Shown here piece after piece: positions 1 to 8,977 of a stretch of DNA of 64,000 nucleotides; the first letter of the stretch is position 1, and the number at the start of each line of letters is the position of its first letter. The DNA is from Flavobacterium urocaniciphilum (GTDB taxonomy: Bacteria; Bacteroidota; Bacteroidia; Flavobacteriales; Flavobacteriaceae): assembly GCF_900110615.1 (NCBI RefSeq), contig NZ_FOEI01000002.1:124001-188000 (forward strand). The letters are read 5' to 3'. The notes below the pieces were generated by a model. It searched no databases. It had not been told where the DNA came from and saw nothing but the letters and a program-made list of their open reading frames with translations. A program made the translations under genes and the position numbers.

Positions 1-1
1 A

Positions 2-1627
2 TACCTTGCTGAAACGTATGGAATTACCGTGTATCAAGAGCAGGTAATGCTTCTGTCGCAATCGTTAGCAGGCTTTTCTAAAGGTGATGCCGACGTTCTT
101 CGTAAAGCGATGGGTAAAAAGCAAAAAGACGTTCTAGATAAAATGAAATCTAAATTCATCGATCAAGCTAAAGCTAAAGGTCACGATGAGCAAAAATTAG
201 ATAAAATCTGGACCGATTGGGAAGCGTTTGCGAGTTATGCTTTCAATAAATCGCATTCTACTTGTTATGCTTGGATTGCTTATCAAACAGCCTATTTGAA
301 AGCGCATTATCCTGCAGAATATATGGCGGCGGTACTTTCGAATAACATGAATGATATCAAATCGGTTTCATTCTTTATGGAAGAATGTAAACGTATGGGA
401 TTAGAAGTACTTGGTCCGGATGTAAATGAATCGTACTATAAATTTACGGTAAACGATAATAATGCGATTCGTTTCGGAATGGGTGCGATTAAAGGTGTAG
501 GAGAAAACGCTGTTAAAACCATTGTTGAATGTAGAAAAGACGGTCGTTATAAGTCAATTTTCGATTTAGCAAAACGTGTCGATTTACGTGCGGCAAATAA
601 AAAGGCTTTTGAAAACTTAGCGTTAGCAGGTGGTTTTGACGATTTTGGAAATACACACAGAGCACAATACTTTCATTCTGATGGTGATAATGTAACGTTT
701 TTAGAAAAAGCGATGCGTTTTGGTTCGAAGTTTCAAGAAAATGAAAATTCTTCACAAGTAAGTTTATTTGGTGATGCTTCCGATGTTCAAATTGCAGAGC
801 CAGTTGTACCACCTTGTGAGGAATGGAATACACTAGAAAAATTATCTAGAGAAAAAGAAGTAGTTGGTATTTACATTTCGGGTCATCCGCTTGACGATTA
901 TAAATTCGAAATGAAATATTTCTGTAATACAAAATTGCAGGCTTTAAATAATTTAGAGCAATTAGTTGGGAAGAATTTATCTTTTGGAGGAATTGTTTCA
1001 AACGTACAACATCGTACTACGCAACAAAATAAAGGTTGGGCGACTTTTAATATTGAAGGTTACGAAGAAAGTTTCGAGTTCAGAATATTCAACGAAGAAT
1101 ATTTGAAATTCCGACATTTTTTAGTGCAAAATCAGTTTGTATTCATTAAAATCTTTGTAAAAGAAGGTTGGGAAAATAAAGATACGGGTAAAAAATCTGA
1201 TCCAAGAATCAACTTTTTACACATGCAAAGTTTGCAAGATGTATTGCCCGATTTTGCTAAAAAGCTAACCATACAATTGCCAATTGAAGAGTTGAAAGAT
1301 CAATTGATTTCTAAATTAAACGAACTTTTCTTAAATCATCAAGGTGATTTTAATGTAACTTTTGAAGTGTTAGAATTGGAAAAAATTAAACGTTTTGTAA
1401 AACGTGAAATTGAAATTGAAGAAGAGCTTCAAGAAGAGAATATCGTTGAAACGGATGATGAAGTGGAAGGGAATTCGGAAGTGGTAATGGAAAATCAAAT
1501 GGAAGAAATTGAAGAAACCATTATCAAAAATAAATTAGAAATGCCTAGTAGAAAATTGAAAATAAATATTTCAAAAGAATTGTTAGAAGGATTAGAAAAA
1601 ATGCAAATCAATTTTAAACTGAATTGA
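2..1627 (+). CDS. dnaE: DNA polymerase III subunit alpha, C-terminal part (5' end outside window)
   Basis: Replicative polymerase alpha subunit, cut by the window start. The frame is open from base 2 and begins with YLAETYGITVYQEQVM, a block typical of the bacterial PolIIIalpha catalytic region. A helix-hairpin-helix stretch follows (GMGAIKGVGENAV), then an OB-fold-like region around positions 980-1190 (LSFGGIVSNVQHRT). The C-terminal tail is unusually acidic (about 1400-1550, rich in E), probably a lineage-specific linker. An internal ATG at 29 is not the start; the real start lies upstream of the window. The reading frame is intact to a TGA at 1625-1627. I am confident of the identity; the length cannot be judged. 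Confidence 0.95.
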   Translation, partial: YLAETYGITVYQEQVMLLSQSLAGFSKGDADVLRKAMGKKQKDVLDKMKSKFIDQAKAKGHDEQKLDKIWTDWEAFASYAFNKSHSTCYAWIAYQTAYLKAHYPAEYMAAVLSNNMNDIKSVSFFMEECKRMGLEVLGPDVNESYYKFTVNDNNAIRFGMGAIKGVGENAVKTIVECRKDGRYKSIFDLAKRVDLRAANKKAFENLALAGGFDDFGNTHRAQYFHSDGDNVTFLEKAMRFGSKFQENENSSQVSLFGDASDVQIAEPVVPPCEEWNTLEKLSREKEVVGIYISGHPLDDYKFEMKYFCNTKLQALNNLEQLVGKNLSFGGIVSNVQHRTTQQNKGWATFNIEGYEESFEFRIFNEEYLKFRHFLVQNQFVFIKIFVKEGWENKDTGKKSDPRINFLHMQSLQDVLPDFAKKLTIQLPIEELKDQLISKLNELFLNHQGDFNVTFEVLELEKIKRFVKREIEIEEELQEENIVETDDEVEGNSEVVMENQMEEIEETIIKNKLEMPSRKLKINISKELLEGLEKMQINFKLN

Positions 1628-1739
1628 TTTTTCCAATCATTTAATAGTTAAAAGAAATGATAATTTTTTTCAAAGCTTAAATTTATTTTCTACTTTCGCA
1701 TCAATAAAATTAGTATTAAAAAAATAAACAAAACATATT

Positions 1740-2057
1740 ATGGCATTAGCAATTACAGATGCTACTTTTGAAGAAGTAGTATTACAATCAGATAAACCAG
1801 TAGTAGTAGATTTTTGGGCAGCTTGGTGTGGACCATGTAGAATGGTAGGGCCAGTTATCGATGAGGTTGCTGCTGAATACGAAGGAAAAGCAGTAGTAGG
1901 TAAAGTAGATGTAGATGCAAACCAAGAATTTGCTGCTAAATACGGAGTTAGAAACATTCCTACAGTATTAGTGTTCCAAAACGGAGAAGTAGTTGGAAGA
2001 CAAGTTGGAGTAGCTCCAAAGAAAACTTACACAGACGCTATCGACGCTTTATTATAA
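1740..2057 (+). CDS. trxA: Thioredoxin
   Basis: Small cytoplasmic dithiol-disulfide oxidoreductase that supplies electrons to ribonucleotide reductase and other thiol enzymes. It is 105 aa, the normal length for the family. The active site WCGPC sits at C30/C33, and the cis-proline loop is RNIPT. There is no signal peptide, so it is the cytoplasmic type and not a TlpA/ResA type. It is separated from dnaE by 112 nt holding a possible promoter with -7-like TACTTTCG at 1691-1698, one base off the Bacteroidota consensus. It is followed by a dispersed repeat and a strong hairpin terminator, so it is probably monocistronic. Confidence 0.97.
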   Translation: MALAITDATFEEVVLQSDKPVVVDFWAAWCGPCRMVGPVIDEVAAEYEGKAVVGKVDVDANQEFAAKYGVRNIPTVLVFQNGEVVGRQVGVAPKKTYTDAIDALL

Positions 2058-2065
2058 TATCAAAA

Positions 2066-2091
2066 GTCATTGCGAGGTAAAGAAGCAATCT
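2066..2091 (+). repeat. Dispersed short repeat, copy 1
   Basis: GTCATTGCGAGG followed by AAGCAATCT, with a few variable bases between. A near-identical copy lies at 51552-51576. Both copies directly follow a stop codon and precede a hairpin terminator. ATTGC and GCAAT can pair as a short stem. Confidence 0.7.
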
Positions 2092-2093
2092 AG

Positions 2094-2129
2094 GCTCATC
2101 TTGTTTACAAAACGAGATGAGCTTTTTTT
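2094..2129 (+). terminator. Rho-independent terminator of trxA
   Basis: GCTCATCT pairs with AGATGAGC across a loop of about 12 nt (further partly paired by GTTT/AAAC), followed by seven T. The T-run abuts the stop codon of the convergent kinase gene. Confidence 0.85.
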
Positions 2130-4167
2130 ATAATTTTAATAATATTGTAGTACCGATATTTTCTTTCGATTCTACTTCAATTTCGCAATCTATGGTTTTG
2201 GCTAAATCTCTTATTAAATGCAATCCTAAACCAGATTTTATACCCACTACTTCTTTTTCATCAAATAAAGCTTTAAACTGATTTATAGATGCGCCTTTTC
2301 CGTTATCGGAAATAGAAATAAAAGAATGATTGTTTTCACACCAAGCGTTCCAAATAATCTCACCGTTATCTGTTTTTTCTAAAGCTTTTATGGCGTTTCC
2401 AGTTATGTTTCTTAATATAGTTTTAAGGTAATTTTTATCGGTTGTAACTTCAAAATTAGAAGTGTTATTTAATGAAATAGTAATGTTTTCTACACTTGAA
2501 AAATGATTTTTGATGTCGGAAAACAATTCATTAATTTCTATTTTTTCTGGAACTGGTTTGAAGTTTTCCATCTGACCTTTACTCCATAATAAAATATCTT
2601 CCATTGATTGTAAAAGATTTTCAACCCCGGAAATCGTTTTTTGTTCTAAACGTTTTTTGCTTTCTTCGTCTAATAATTCTGGATTCTCTTTTTGAAGATG
2701 TAAGAAATGAATTAAACTAGCAACCGGACTTCTTAAATCGTGATTCAAAATATTAAAAAATTGAAGTTTGACTTTATTGGCTTCGTCTAATTCCTGATTT
2801 AAAACTTGAAGTTTTTTATTAGATTTCTTCTGATTATTACTTTGTTTAAATAAAAGAAAAGCGATAGCTAGTAATAAGATAAAACCAGTAAATAGATATA
2901 TTTTTTGCTTTCTAGAATTGGCAATTTCTACATTCTTTAATTTGTTTTCAGTGGATAATACATCAATTTTTTCTTGTTTGTATTTGTTCTGAAATTTAGC
3001 TTCTGCATTTGCAATATTTTCTTTTGTAGATTCTAAAAGAACTTCTTCGTTAACTTTATTATAAATTTCAAAATATCGAAAAGCTTCTTGCCAATTGTTA
3101 AGTGCTTTATAACTATTTCCAATAAGTTTATTAATAACGATGAAAGAATTTTTATCAAATTGATAAGCGTGTGTTGCCGCTTCTTTTAAAACTTTAATAG
3201 CTTCGGTATATTTTTTTTGTTCGAATAAAATTTTACCACGAGTAAGGTTTACTTCCATCATGATTTCTAAATCTTGCGATTTTTTACCGTAAATTTCAGC
3301 TTCTCTTAAATATGAAATTGCAGTATTTAATTCTTTTTTGTCTATATAATATTCGGCTAAATATCTGTTTGCCGAACTGATACAGATAAACAAAGAATCT
3401 TCTTTTGAAACCAGATTGTAAATTTTTTTTCTATGAAATTGAATGCTGTCTAAGTTTTGCAATCCCCAATAACATTTTGCAAAATCATTATGTAAATAGG
3501 CTAAAGCATTTGAGGAAGTTTGTAAATACGGTTTGGCTAAATTTAAATACTCAAGTCCTTTTTTATATTGCTTCATTTTGAAGTAAGCCTGACCAATTTG
3601 AGAATATGATATGCCAATATTTACTGTGTTTTTTGTGTCACTTTTTTTGAATAATTTTCTATATTCAATAGCTTTTAGTTTGTAATCAATAAATTTAGAA
3701 ATTTCCGATTTGTCTAAATGATATTCTCCTAAACTTCCATATAAAATCCCTTTAGTATTTACATTGCTAGTAGTATCTACAACCTTTTTAATGTAGTTAA
3801 CAAGTTCTTCTCTTTTATCAAATTGCTTGGTAGAATAGTATAAATAGTTTAAACGCATTAAGGCTAGCGTTTCTTCTTTTTCAAACTTACCATTTTGAGC
3901 AATTTTTAATGATTTTTCGAAATACGGAATGGCAAGATTGTATTGATTATTGTCATATTCATAACCATATCCTTTATAAAAATTAAATTTCGATAAGTAT
4001 AAATTGTTATTAGATTTAGCTATTCCTACAGTAGCAATTTGAATGAGTTTTTTATATTTTTCCTCATTAATTGATTTTTCACACTGATTTACTAAAATAT
4101 CTAACGATTCATTTTGACCCCAAGTGTTTATAGAAAACAACAATAGTAAAAGTCCTATAAGCCTCAT
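2128..4167 (-). CDS. TPR-containing sensor histidine kinase
   Basis: Membrane sensor kinase of 679 aa. The N-terminal signal peptide ends near INTWGQ. A long tetratricopeptide-repeat region follows (about residues 20-400), probably periplasmic. One membrane segment (YLFTGFILLLAIAFLLF, near 425) is followed by a coiled-coil linker, a HisKA domain with H-box NHDLRSP (phospho-His about residue 476) and a HATPase_c domain (N-box RNITGNAIK; G-boxes ISDNGKGAS and SGLGLHLI). Its start overlaps the stop of the upstream LytTR regulator gene in ATGA, so the two are translationally coupled. The stimulus is unknown. TPR kinases paired with LytTR regulators are common in Bacteroidota. The divergent neighbour at 4990 is a plausible but unproven target. 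Confidence 0.93.
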   Translation of the reverse strand: MRLIGLLLLLFSINTWGQNESLDILVNQCEKSINEEKYKKLIQIATVGIAKSNNNLYLSKFNFYKGYGYEYDNNQYNLAIPYFEKSLKIAQNGKFEKEETLALMRLNYLYYSTKQFDKREELVNYIKKVVDTTSNVNTKGILYGSLGEYHLDKSEISKFIDYKLKAIEYRKLFKKSDTKNTVNIGISYSQIGQAYFKMKQYKKGLEYLNLAKPYLQTSSNALAYLHNDFAKCYWGLQNLDSIQFHRKKIYNLVSKEDSLFICISSANRYLAEYYIDKKELNTAISYLREAEIYGKKSQDLEIMMEVNLTRGKILFEQKKYTEAIKVLKEAATHAYQFDKNSFIVINKLIGNSYKALNNWQEAFRYFEIYNKVNEEVLLESTKENIANAEAKFQNKYKQEKIDVLSTENKLKNVEIANSRKQKIYLFTGFILLLAIAFLLFKQSNNQKKSNKKLQVLNQELDEANKVKLQFFNILNHDLRSPVASLIHFLHLQKENPELLDEESKKRLEQKTISGVENLLQSMEDILLWSKGQMENFKPVPEKIEINELFSDIKNHFSSVENITISLNNTSNFEVTTDKNYLKTILRNITGNAIKALEKTDNGEIIWNAWCENNHSFISISDNGKGASINQFKALFDEKEVVGIKSGLGLHLIRDLAKTIDCEIEVESKENIGTTILLKL

Positions 4168-4868
4168 ACAATAAGTTTTAAATTCTCTTTATAACTTCTT
4201 CCAATTGGTAACAAAATGTCATTATTCAAGTGAATGTCGTTGGTTCCAATTTTTTTTATGAAACTCTTTTGAATGGCAAAACTTCTATGAATGCGAATGA
4301 ATGAATTAAAATGATTTTCCTTTAATAAATTACCTAAACTACTTAGTACACAATGTTTTTTGGTTGGTGTAACAATTAGTGTATAGTCTTTTAATGCCTC
4401 TAGATATAAAATATCTTTACAGTTTAATTTAATTTGAGTATGACCTTCCTTAATGAAAATTTCATCTTGATTTTCTATTTTATCATACAAGTTGGCCTTA
4501 TGTAACATGGAAAAATACATTTCAATTCTAGAAATAGTACTTTGAAATCTTTCGAAATTTAAAGGTTTTATAAGAAAATCGAATGTCTCTACTTCGTAAC
4601 TATCTGCAGCATGTTCTGGATAAGATGTAATAAATACACAAACTGGAATTGTAGCTATTTTTTTTCGAAGTTCAATTCCGGATAATTCGGGCATATCAAT
4701 ATCAGAAAAAAGAATGTCGGCTTCATTTATAAATTCGCTGTTTAATGCTTCAATCGCTGAGCTAAAAACACCTAAAATATTTATAAATGAAAATTTCTTA
4801 ACATATGATAAAACAGTTAGTCTGTCAATTTCATCATCGTCAATAATTATACATTTTAACTGACTCAT
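4164..4868 (-). CDS. LytTR-family response regulator
   Basis: Two-component DNA-binding regulator of 234 aa. The receiver domain (about 1-120) has the acidic pocket IIDDDE (residues 8-13), phospho-acceptor D56 in DILFSDIDMP, and the conserved lysine in FLIKPL. The C-terminal LytTR domain (about 135-234) contains LYLEALKDYTLI and IRIHRSFAI. It is the first gene of a two-gene operon with the TPR kinase (4-nt overlap). An SD-like AGGAGAG lies just upstream of the start, which is unusual here because most genes in the window lack one. A -7-like TATTTTTG lies at 4887-4894 on the minus strand. Confidence 0.95.
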   Translation of the reverse strand: MSQLKCIIIDDDEIDRLTVLSYVKKFSFINILGVFSSAIEALNSEFINEADILFSDIDMPELSGIELRKKIATIPVCVFITSYPEHAADSYEVETFDFLIKPLNFERFQSTISRIEMYFSMLHKANLYDKIENQDEIFIKEGHTQIKLNCKDILYLEALKDYTLIVTPTKKHCVLSSLGNLLKENHFNSFIRIHRSFAIQKSFIKKIGTNDIHLNNDILLPIGRSYKENLKLIV

Positions 4869-4886
4869 TCTCTCCTAATTATTGGT

Positions 4887-4972
4887 CAAAAATACAATTT
4901 TTTTTCATTTGTCTATTTAAAATGTTGTTTATCTATTTGTTTAAAATTAACTGAATTTTAACAATATTTTTG
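4887..4972. promoter_or_regulatory. Divergent promoter region, LytTR operon / adhesin gene
   Basis: Exact TAnnTTTG -7 boxes on both strands: TATTTTTG at 4887-4894 (minus) and TATTTTTG at 4965-4972 (plus). Neither has a well-spaced TTTG -33 box, so both assignments are tentative. Confidence 0.45.
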
Positions 4973-4989
4973 GAGTAAAATTTACAATT

Positions 4990-7683
4990 ATGAAAAAATA
5001 CATATCTGTTTTAGTATCGTTCGTTTTTATTCAAATTGGCTTCTCACAAGTAGGAATAAATACAACAACCCCAAATGCTCAACTAGATATTAAATCATCT
5101 AATCAGGTAACACCTGCCAATACAGATGGAATTATTATTCCTAAAATTGATGCTTTCCCAGCAGTAAATCCTACTGCATCACAGCAAGGAATGATGGTTT
5201 ATTTAACAACAACCTCTTCTGGTAAAGCACCAGGATTTTATTATTGGGATAATACTGTAACAAGTTGGAAAGGAATTGGAAACGATTCAGGTTGGTCATT
5301 AACAGGGAATTCTGGTACTAATACAATTAATAATTTCATGGGTACAACTGACAATCAAGACGTTGTTTTTAAAAGAAATAATGCAAAGTCAGGATTGTTA
5401 GGTGATTATCTTACAAGTTTTGGAAATTATTCTTTGAGTCAAAACGTATCAGGAACAGGAAATACTGCATTTGGTGCATATTCTTTATGGAGAAATGTTT
5501 CTGGAAACAATAATGTTGCAATTGGAAGCGATGCGATGAGTCGTTCTTCGGCAGGTTCAAACGGAACAGCAATTGGTTATGCAACCATGTTTTATTTTGG
5601 AGGAGGAGCAGGATCTTATACTAATACAAACACTGCAATTGGATATAAATCTATGTTAGGAGAACATTTTGGTTCATCCCCTGGAGCTTCAAATAATGGT
5701 TCTAATAATACAGCAGTGGGATATGAATCATTACAAGGTATTTCTTCTGGAGATGATAATACTGGTATTGGATATAGTGCATTGTATGCGAATACTACTG
5801 GATATAATAATACGGGAGTTGGAAGTTCTGCTCTGGCGACAAACACAATAGGAGCTCAAAATACAGCAGTTGGAAAAAGTGCACTAGGAGCTAATACCAC
5901 TGGTAATTCTAATACAGCTTTTGGTAGCGAAGCTCTTTCAGATAATACAATTGGAGGAAGTAATGTTGCTATGGGTTATGGTTCTCTTACCAGTAATACA
6001 ACGGGAAGTTTTAATCATGCTTTTGGAAAAGGTTTGACGTTAAATACAACAGGAAGTTATAATATGAGTTTCGGATTTGAGGCTCTACATAATAATACAA
6101 CTGCAGGATATAATCTTGGATTTGGATATCAAGCTTTGTTTAATAATACAACGGGTAATTTTAATTTTGCTATTGGGAATGCTGCCATGAGAAGTAATAC
6201 TACTGGAGGAAATAATTTAGCTATTGGAACTAACGCCCTTTTCTCTTCTTCAACTTCTTCCTTTAATTTAGCTTTAGGACATAGTGCTTTATATACAAAT
6301 ACTACTGGTACGAGTAATGTAGCAGTTGGTACTTCAACACTTTATGCAAATACAACAGGTGGTTATAATGTTGCTTTAGGATTCAATGCTTTACATGATA
6401 ATACAACAGGGAATTATAATGTTGCAATAGGATATAATTCATTAAACTCTAACACAACAGGTTATGGCAATATTTCAATCGGGAGTAATACACTTTCCAA
6501 TAATGTTAGTGGGATGAGTAATACTATAGTTGGGACTGGAGCTATGACAAGCAATGTTACTGGATGGATTAATACTGCAGTTGGTAATGGGACACTTGCT
6601 GATAATACTAGTGGAGAACAAAATGTTGCTATTGGTAGTGTTTCGTTAGCTAACAATACTATTGGTATAAAAAATGTAGGATTAGGGGTGAGAAGTTTGC
6701 ATTTTAATGTAAATGGAAGTGGTAATGTTGGTTTAGGTACAGATGCTTTGCGTACAAATGCTACAGGTAATCACAATACTGTAGTCGGACATGAAGCAAT
6801 GTTAAATGCAACAGATGTTTCAAATAATGTTTCAATAGGTTTTCAATCTTTACAAAATAATCTAACTGGAAATGGAAATGTCGCTATTGGAAATCAAGCA
6901 GGTTATAACGAATTAGGTTCAAATAAATTATACATCGAAAATAGTAGTGTTTCAACTCCTTTGATTTATGGTGAATTTGACAATGATATTGTGAAAGTGA
7001 ACGGTGTGTTTAAAGTGCATAAAAATGCAGCAGATGCTGAAGAAATGCAATTAAATAATACTAATATTTTTACGCATAGTACAGGAAATCAAGACTTTGG
7101 TTCGGGTCAAAATGAATTTATTTTATCTTCAAGAGAATTCGTAGCAGAAACTGGGGGAATTTATGGAGATGGGAATGCGGTTACAATTTGGTCGCCAGGT
7201 GATGGTAATCAAGGACAACCAGCAGCTATTGTGTATTTTTTAGATGAAGATTCTTTTGAAGGAACAAATACTAATCCTTATGATAATTCTGCGGTAAAAA
7301 GTTATGTTTCAGCTGCAGGTGCTTATGTACAGGTTTCAGATGCAACTAAAAAAGAAAATATAGTAAAAATTGACAACGCATTAAATAAACTTCAAGATTT
7401 AAATGGTTATACCTATCAGTTTAAACAGGCTAAAGGTGAAATCGAAAAAGGTGATAAACCAATTAAATCGAGTGGTGTCTTAGCTCAAGAATTAGAAAAA
7501 GTATTGCCAGAAGCTGTACAAAAAAGCACATCGGGTGATTATTATGTAGATTATGCTGCAATTACACCGTTATTAATTGAAGCAATAAAAGAACAACAAA
7601 AAGATATCAAACAACAAGAACATAAAATTAATTCTTTAGAGGAAAGATTAGCGAAATTAGAAGCTTTGTTGAATAAAAAATAA
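4990..7683 (+). CDS. Giant YadA-head-like repeat protein with C-terminal S74 (endosialidase-type) chaperone
   Basis: Secreted surface or fibre protein of 897 aa. The signal peptide ends at IGFSQ. A tail-fibre-like start follows (VGINTTTPNAQLDIK). About 28 repeats of roughly 17 residues with consensus NTAIGxxALxxNTTGxx (about residues 135-640) resemble trimeric adhesin head repeats that fold as a beta-roll. The C-terminus is a Peptidase_S74 intramolecular chaperone: the cleavage/catalytic motif SDATKKEN starts at S783, and it ends in a coiled coil (IKEQQKDIKQQEHKINSLEE). By family knowledge the chaperone trimerises the fibre and then cuts itself off. No T9SS tail is present, so the export route is unclear. 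It is not embedded in phage genes. Adhesin function is inference. Confidence 0.82.
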   Translation: MKKYISVLVSFVFIQIGFSQVGINTTTPNAQLDIKSSNQVTPANTDGIIIPKIDAFPAVNPTASQQGMMVYLTTTSSGKAPGFYYWDNTVTSWKGIGNDSGWSLTGNSGTNTINNFMGTTDNQDVVFKRNNAKSGLLGDYLTSFGNYSLSQNVSGTGNTAFGAYSLWRNVSGNNNVAIGSDAMSRSSAGSNGTAIGYATMFYFGGGAGSYTNTNTAIGYKSMLGEHFGSSPGASNNGSNNTAVGYESLQGISSGDDNTGIGYSALYANTTGYNNTGVGSSALATNTIGAQNTAVGKSALGANTTGNSNTAFGSEALSDNTIGGSNVAMGYGSLTSNTTGSFNHAFGKGLTLNTTGSYNMSFGFEALHNNTTAGYNLGFGYQALFNNTTGNFNFAIGNAAMRSNTTGGNNLAIGTNALFSSSTSSFNLALGHSALYTNTTGTSNVAVGTSTLYANTTGGYNVALGFNALHDNTTGNYNVAIGYNSLNSNTTGYGNISIGSNTLSNNVSGMSNTIVGTGAMTSNVTGWINTAVGNGTLADNTSGEQNVAIGSVSLANNTIGIKNVGLGVRSLHFNVNGSGNVGLGTDALRTNATGNHNTVVGHEAMLNATDVSNNVSIGFQSLQNNLTGNGNVAIGNQAGYNELGSNKLYIENSSVSTPLIYGEFDNDIVKVNGVFKVHKNAADAEEMQLNNTNIFTHSTGNQDFGSGQNEFILSSREFVAETGGIYGDGNAVTIWSPGDGNQGQPAAIVYFLDEDSFEGTNTNPYDNSAVKSYVSAAGAYVQVSDATKKENIVKIDNALNKLQDLNGYTYQFKQAKGEIEKGDKPIKSSGVLAQELEKVLPEAVQKSTSGDYYVDYAAITPLLIEAIKEQQKDIKQQEHKINSLEERLAKLEALLNKK

Positions 7684-7694
7684 AAATAAAAGTT

Positions 7695-7724
7695 AAAAAA
7701 GACTCCATTTGAGTCTTTTTTTTT
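7695..7724 (+). terminator. Terminator of the repeat-adhesin gene
   Basis: AAAAAAGACTC / GAGTCTTTTTT hairpin with a 5-nt loop followed by a T-run. Confidence 0.85.
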
Positions 7725-7732
7725 GTCCTTTT

Positions 7733-7763
7733 TTTGACTTGCGAAATATTAAAAGTATATTTG
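7733..7763 (+). promoter_or_regulatory. Consensus Bacteroidota promoter for the DUF58 gene
   Basis: TTTG at 7733-7736, a 19-nt spacer, then TATATTTG at 7756-7763: an exact match to TTTG-N19-TAnnTTTG. It lies 23 nt upstream of ATG 7787 and fixes that start, because an upstream in-frame start at 7709 would precede the promoter. Confidence 0.85.
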
Positions 7764-7786
7764 AATCGAGCCGAAATTATAGAAAA

Positions 7787-8713
7787 ATGAATTTAGATTC
7801 TCAAATAGAAAAAATTTCTCAATTTAAAAATTTAGAACTTTTAGCAAATCAAATTGTTGAAGGTTTTATTTCTGGCTTGCATAAAAGTCCTTTTCATGGT
7901 TTTTCTGCTGAATTCGCAGAACATAAAATTTATAACACTGGAGAAAGTACCAAACATATTGATTGGAAACTTTTCGCAAAAACCGACCGACTTTACACAA
8001 AGAAATACGAAGAAGAAACCAATTTACGTTGTCATTTAATCATTGATAATTCGTCTTCTATGCATTATCCAAAAGTAAAAGATGATCAATTGTTCTATGA
8101 AAGTAAAATCGGATTTTCAATTTTAGCTTCTGCTGTTTTGATGAACTTGCTAAAAAAACAAAGAGATGCAGTTGGTGTTTCGGTTTATTCAGATACCTAT
8201 GAATATTATGCTTCAGAAAAGGGAAGTGAACGTCATCACAGAATGATTTTAAATCAATTTGAGAATATTTTAAACTTTCCAAAAGAATCAAAGAAAACAG
8301 ATACAATAACTTATTTGCATCAAATTGCTGAAAAAGTACATCGTCGTTCTATGATTGTTTTGTTTACAGATATGTTTATTGGTGAAGATAGTGAGCGACT
8401 TTTTAAAGCTTTGCAACATTTAAAACATAACAAGCATAAAGTAGTTTTGTTTCATGTGTATGATGGGAAAACCGAATTGAATTTTAATTTTGATAATACA
8501 CCTCGTAAATTTATTGATGTAGAAACAGGTGAAGAAGTCAATTTGTTTGCAGAAAACATGAAGGAAAGTTATGAGAAAGTAGTGAAAAATTACTTTGAAA
8601 ACATTGCAAATACTTGTTCGAGCTATAAAATTAAGTATGTGCCTGTTTCTATAGATGAAAAATTCGAAAAAATTATTACTACTTATTTGGTTGAAAAACA
8701 GAAGTTTGGATAA
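7787..8713 (+). CDS. DUF58 domain protein (vWA-like, MoxR-associated type)
   Basis: Cytoplasmic protein of 308 aa from the ATG at 7787. It has the DUF58 signature region: HKSPFHGFSAEFAEHKIY, then TKHIDWKLFAKT, then a vWA-like metal-site strand LIIDNSSSM (DxSxS). Family members usually work with a MoxR-type AAA+ ATPase in protein-complex maturation; no moxR gene is adjacent, so the partner must lie elsewhere. I chose this start because the longer frame from 7709 overlaps the upstream terminator and promoter, and MNLDSQIEKISQF is a natural N-terminus. It is monocistronic and followed by the tRNA-Asp promoter. Confidence 0.9.
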   Translation: MNLDSQIEKISQFKNLELLANQIVEGFISGLHKSPFHGFSAEFAEHKIYNTGESTKHIDWKLFAKTDRLYTKKYEEETNLRCHLIIDNSSSMHYPKVKDDQLFYESKIGFSILASAVLMNLLKKQRDAVGVSVYSDTYEYYASEKGSERHHRMILNQFENILNFPKESKKTDTITYLHQIAEKVHRRSMIVLFTDMFIGEDSERLFKALQHLKHNKHKVVLFHVYDGKTELNFNFDNTPRKFIDVETGEEVNLFAENMKESYEKVVKNYFENIANTCSSYKIKYVPVSIDEKFEKIITTYLVEKQKFG

Positions 8714-8750
8714 TTAAATAAAAAAAGATTAGCATTTTTTTTAAAAAATA

Positions 8751-8781
8751 TTTGCAGGTTTAAAATTCTGTAGTATATTTG
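8751..8781 (+). promoter_or_regulatory. Consensus promoter of tRNA-Asp copy 1
   Basis: TTTG 8751-8754, 19-nt spacer, TATATTTG 8774-8781: an exact consensus match ending 18 nt before the mature tRNA 5' end. Confidence 0.85.
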
Positions 8782-8799
8782 CACTCGCATTACAGCAAT

Positions 8800-8873
8800 G
8801 GTTTGGTAGTTCAGTTGGTTAGAATACATGCCTGTCACGCATGGGGTCGCGGGTTCGAGTCCCGTCCAGACCG
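8800..8873 (+). tRNA. tRNA-Asp (GTC), copy 1
   Basis: 74 nt to the discriminator base G. The acceptor stem GGTTTGG/CCAGACC contains one G-U pair. The anticodon arm CATGC-CTGTCAC-GCATG gives anticodon GTC, and the T-loop is TTCGAGT. CCA is not encoded. It is identical in sequence to copy 2 at 9565-9638; the exact identity extends to 8786-8878, flanks included. Confidence 0.97.
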
Positions 8874-8885
8874 CAAAATTTGGGA

Positions 8886-8912
8886 AGCACTTCAGCAATG
8901 AAGTGCTTTTTT
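8886..8912 (+). terminator. Terminator of tRNA-Asp copy 1
   Basis: AGCACTTCA / TGAAGTGCT perfect 9-bp stem, loop GCAA (GNRA), then six T. Confidence 0.9.
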
Positions 8913-8977
8913 GCCCAAATATCTTGAGGTTTCAAGATGAAAATAGTTGTGTTGTTTATCCCAAGAAATTGGGTAAA

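Noticed and set aside
4990..7683. CRISPR-like or tandem-repeat DNA array inside the long repeat gene
   Set aside because: The periodicity is 51 bp with continuous open reading frame and protein-level consensus; there are no constant repeats with unique spacers.
4990..7683. Prophage tail-fibre gene
   Set aside because: The protein has a signal peptide and lies between ordinary chromosomal genes with no phage structural, replication or lysis genes.
7709..7786. Longer N-terminus for the DUF58 protein starting at 7709
   Set aside because: It would start inside the upstream terminator and before the consensus promoter at 7733-7763.
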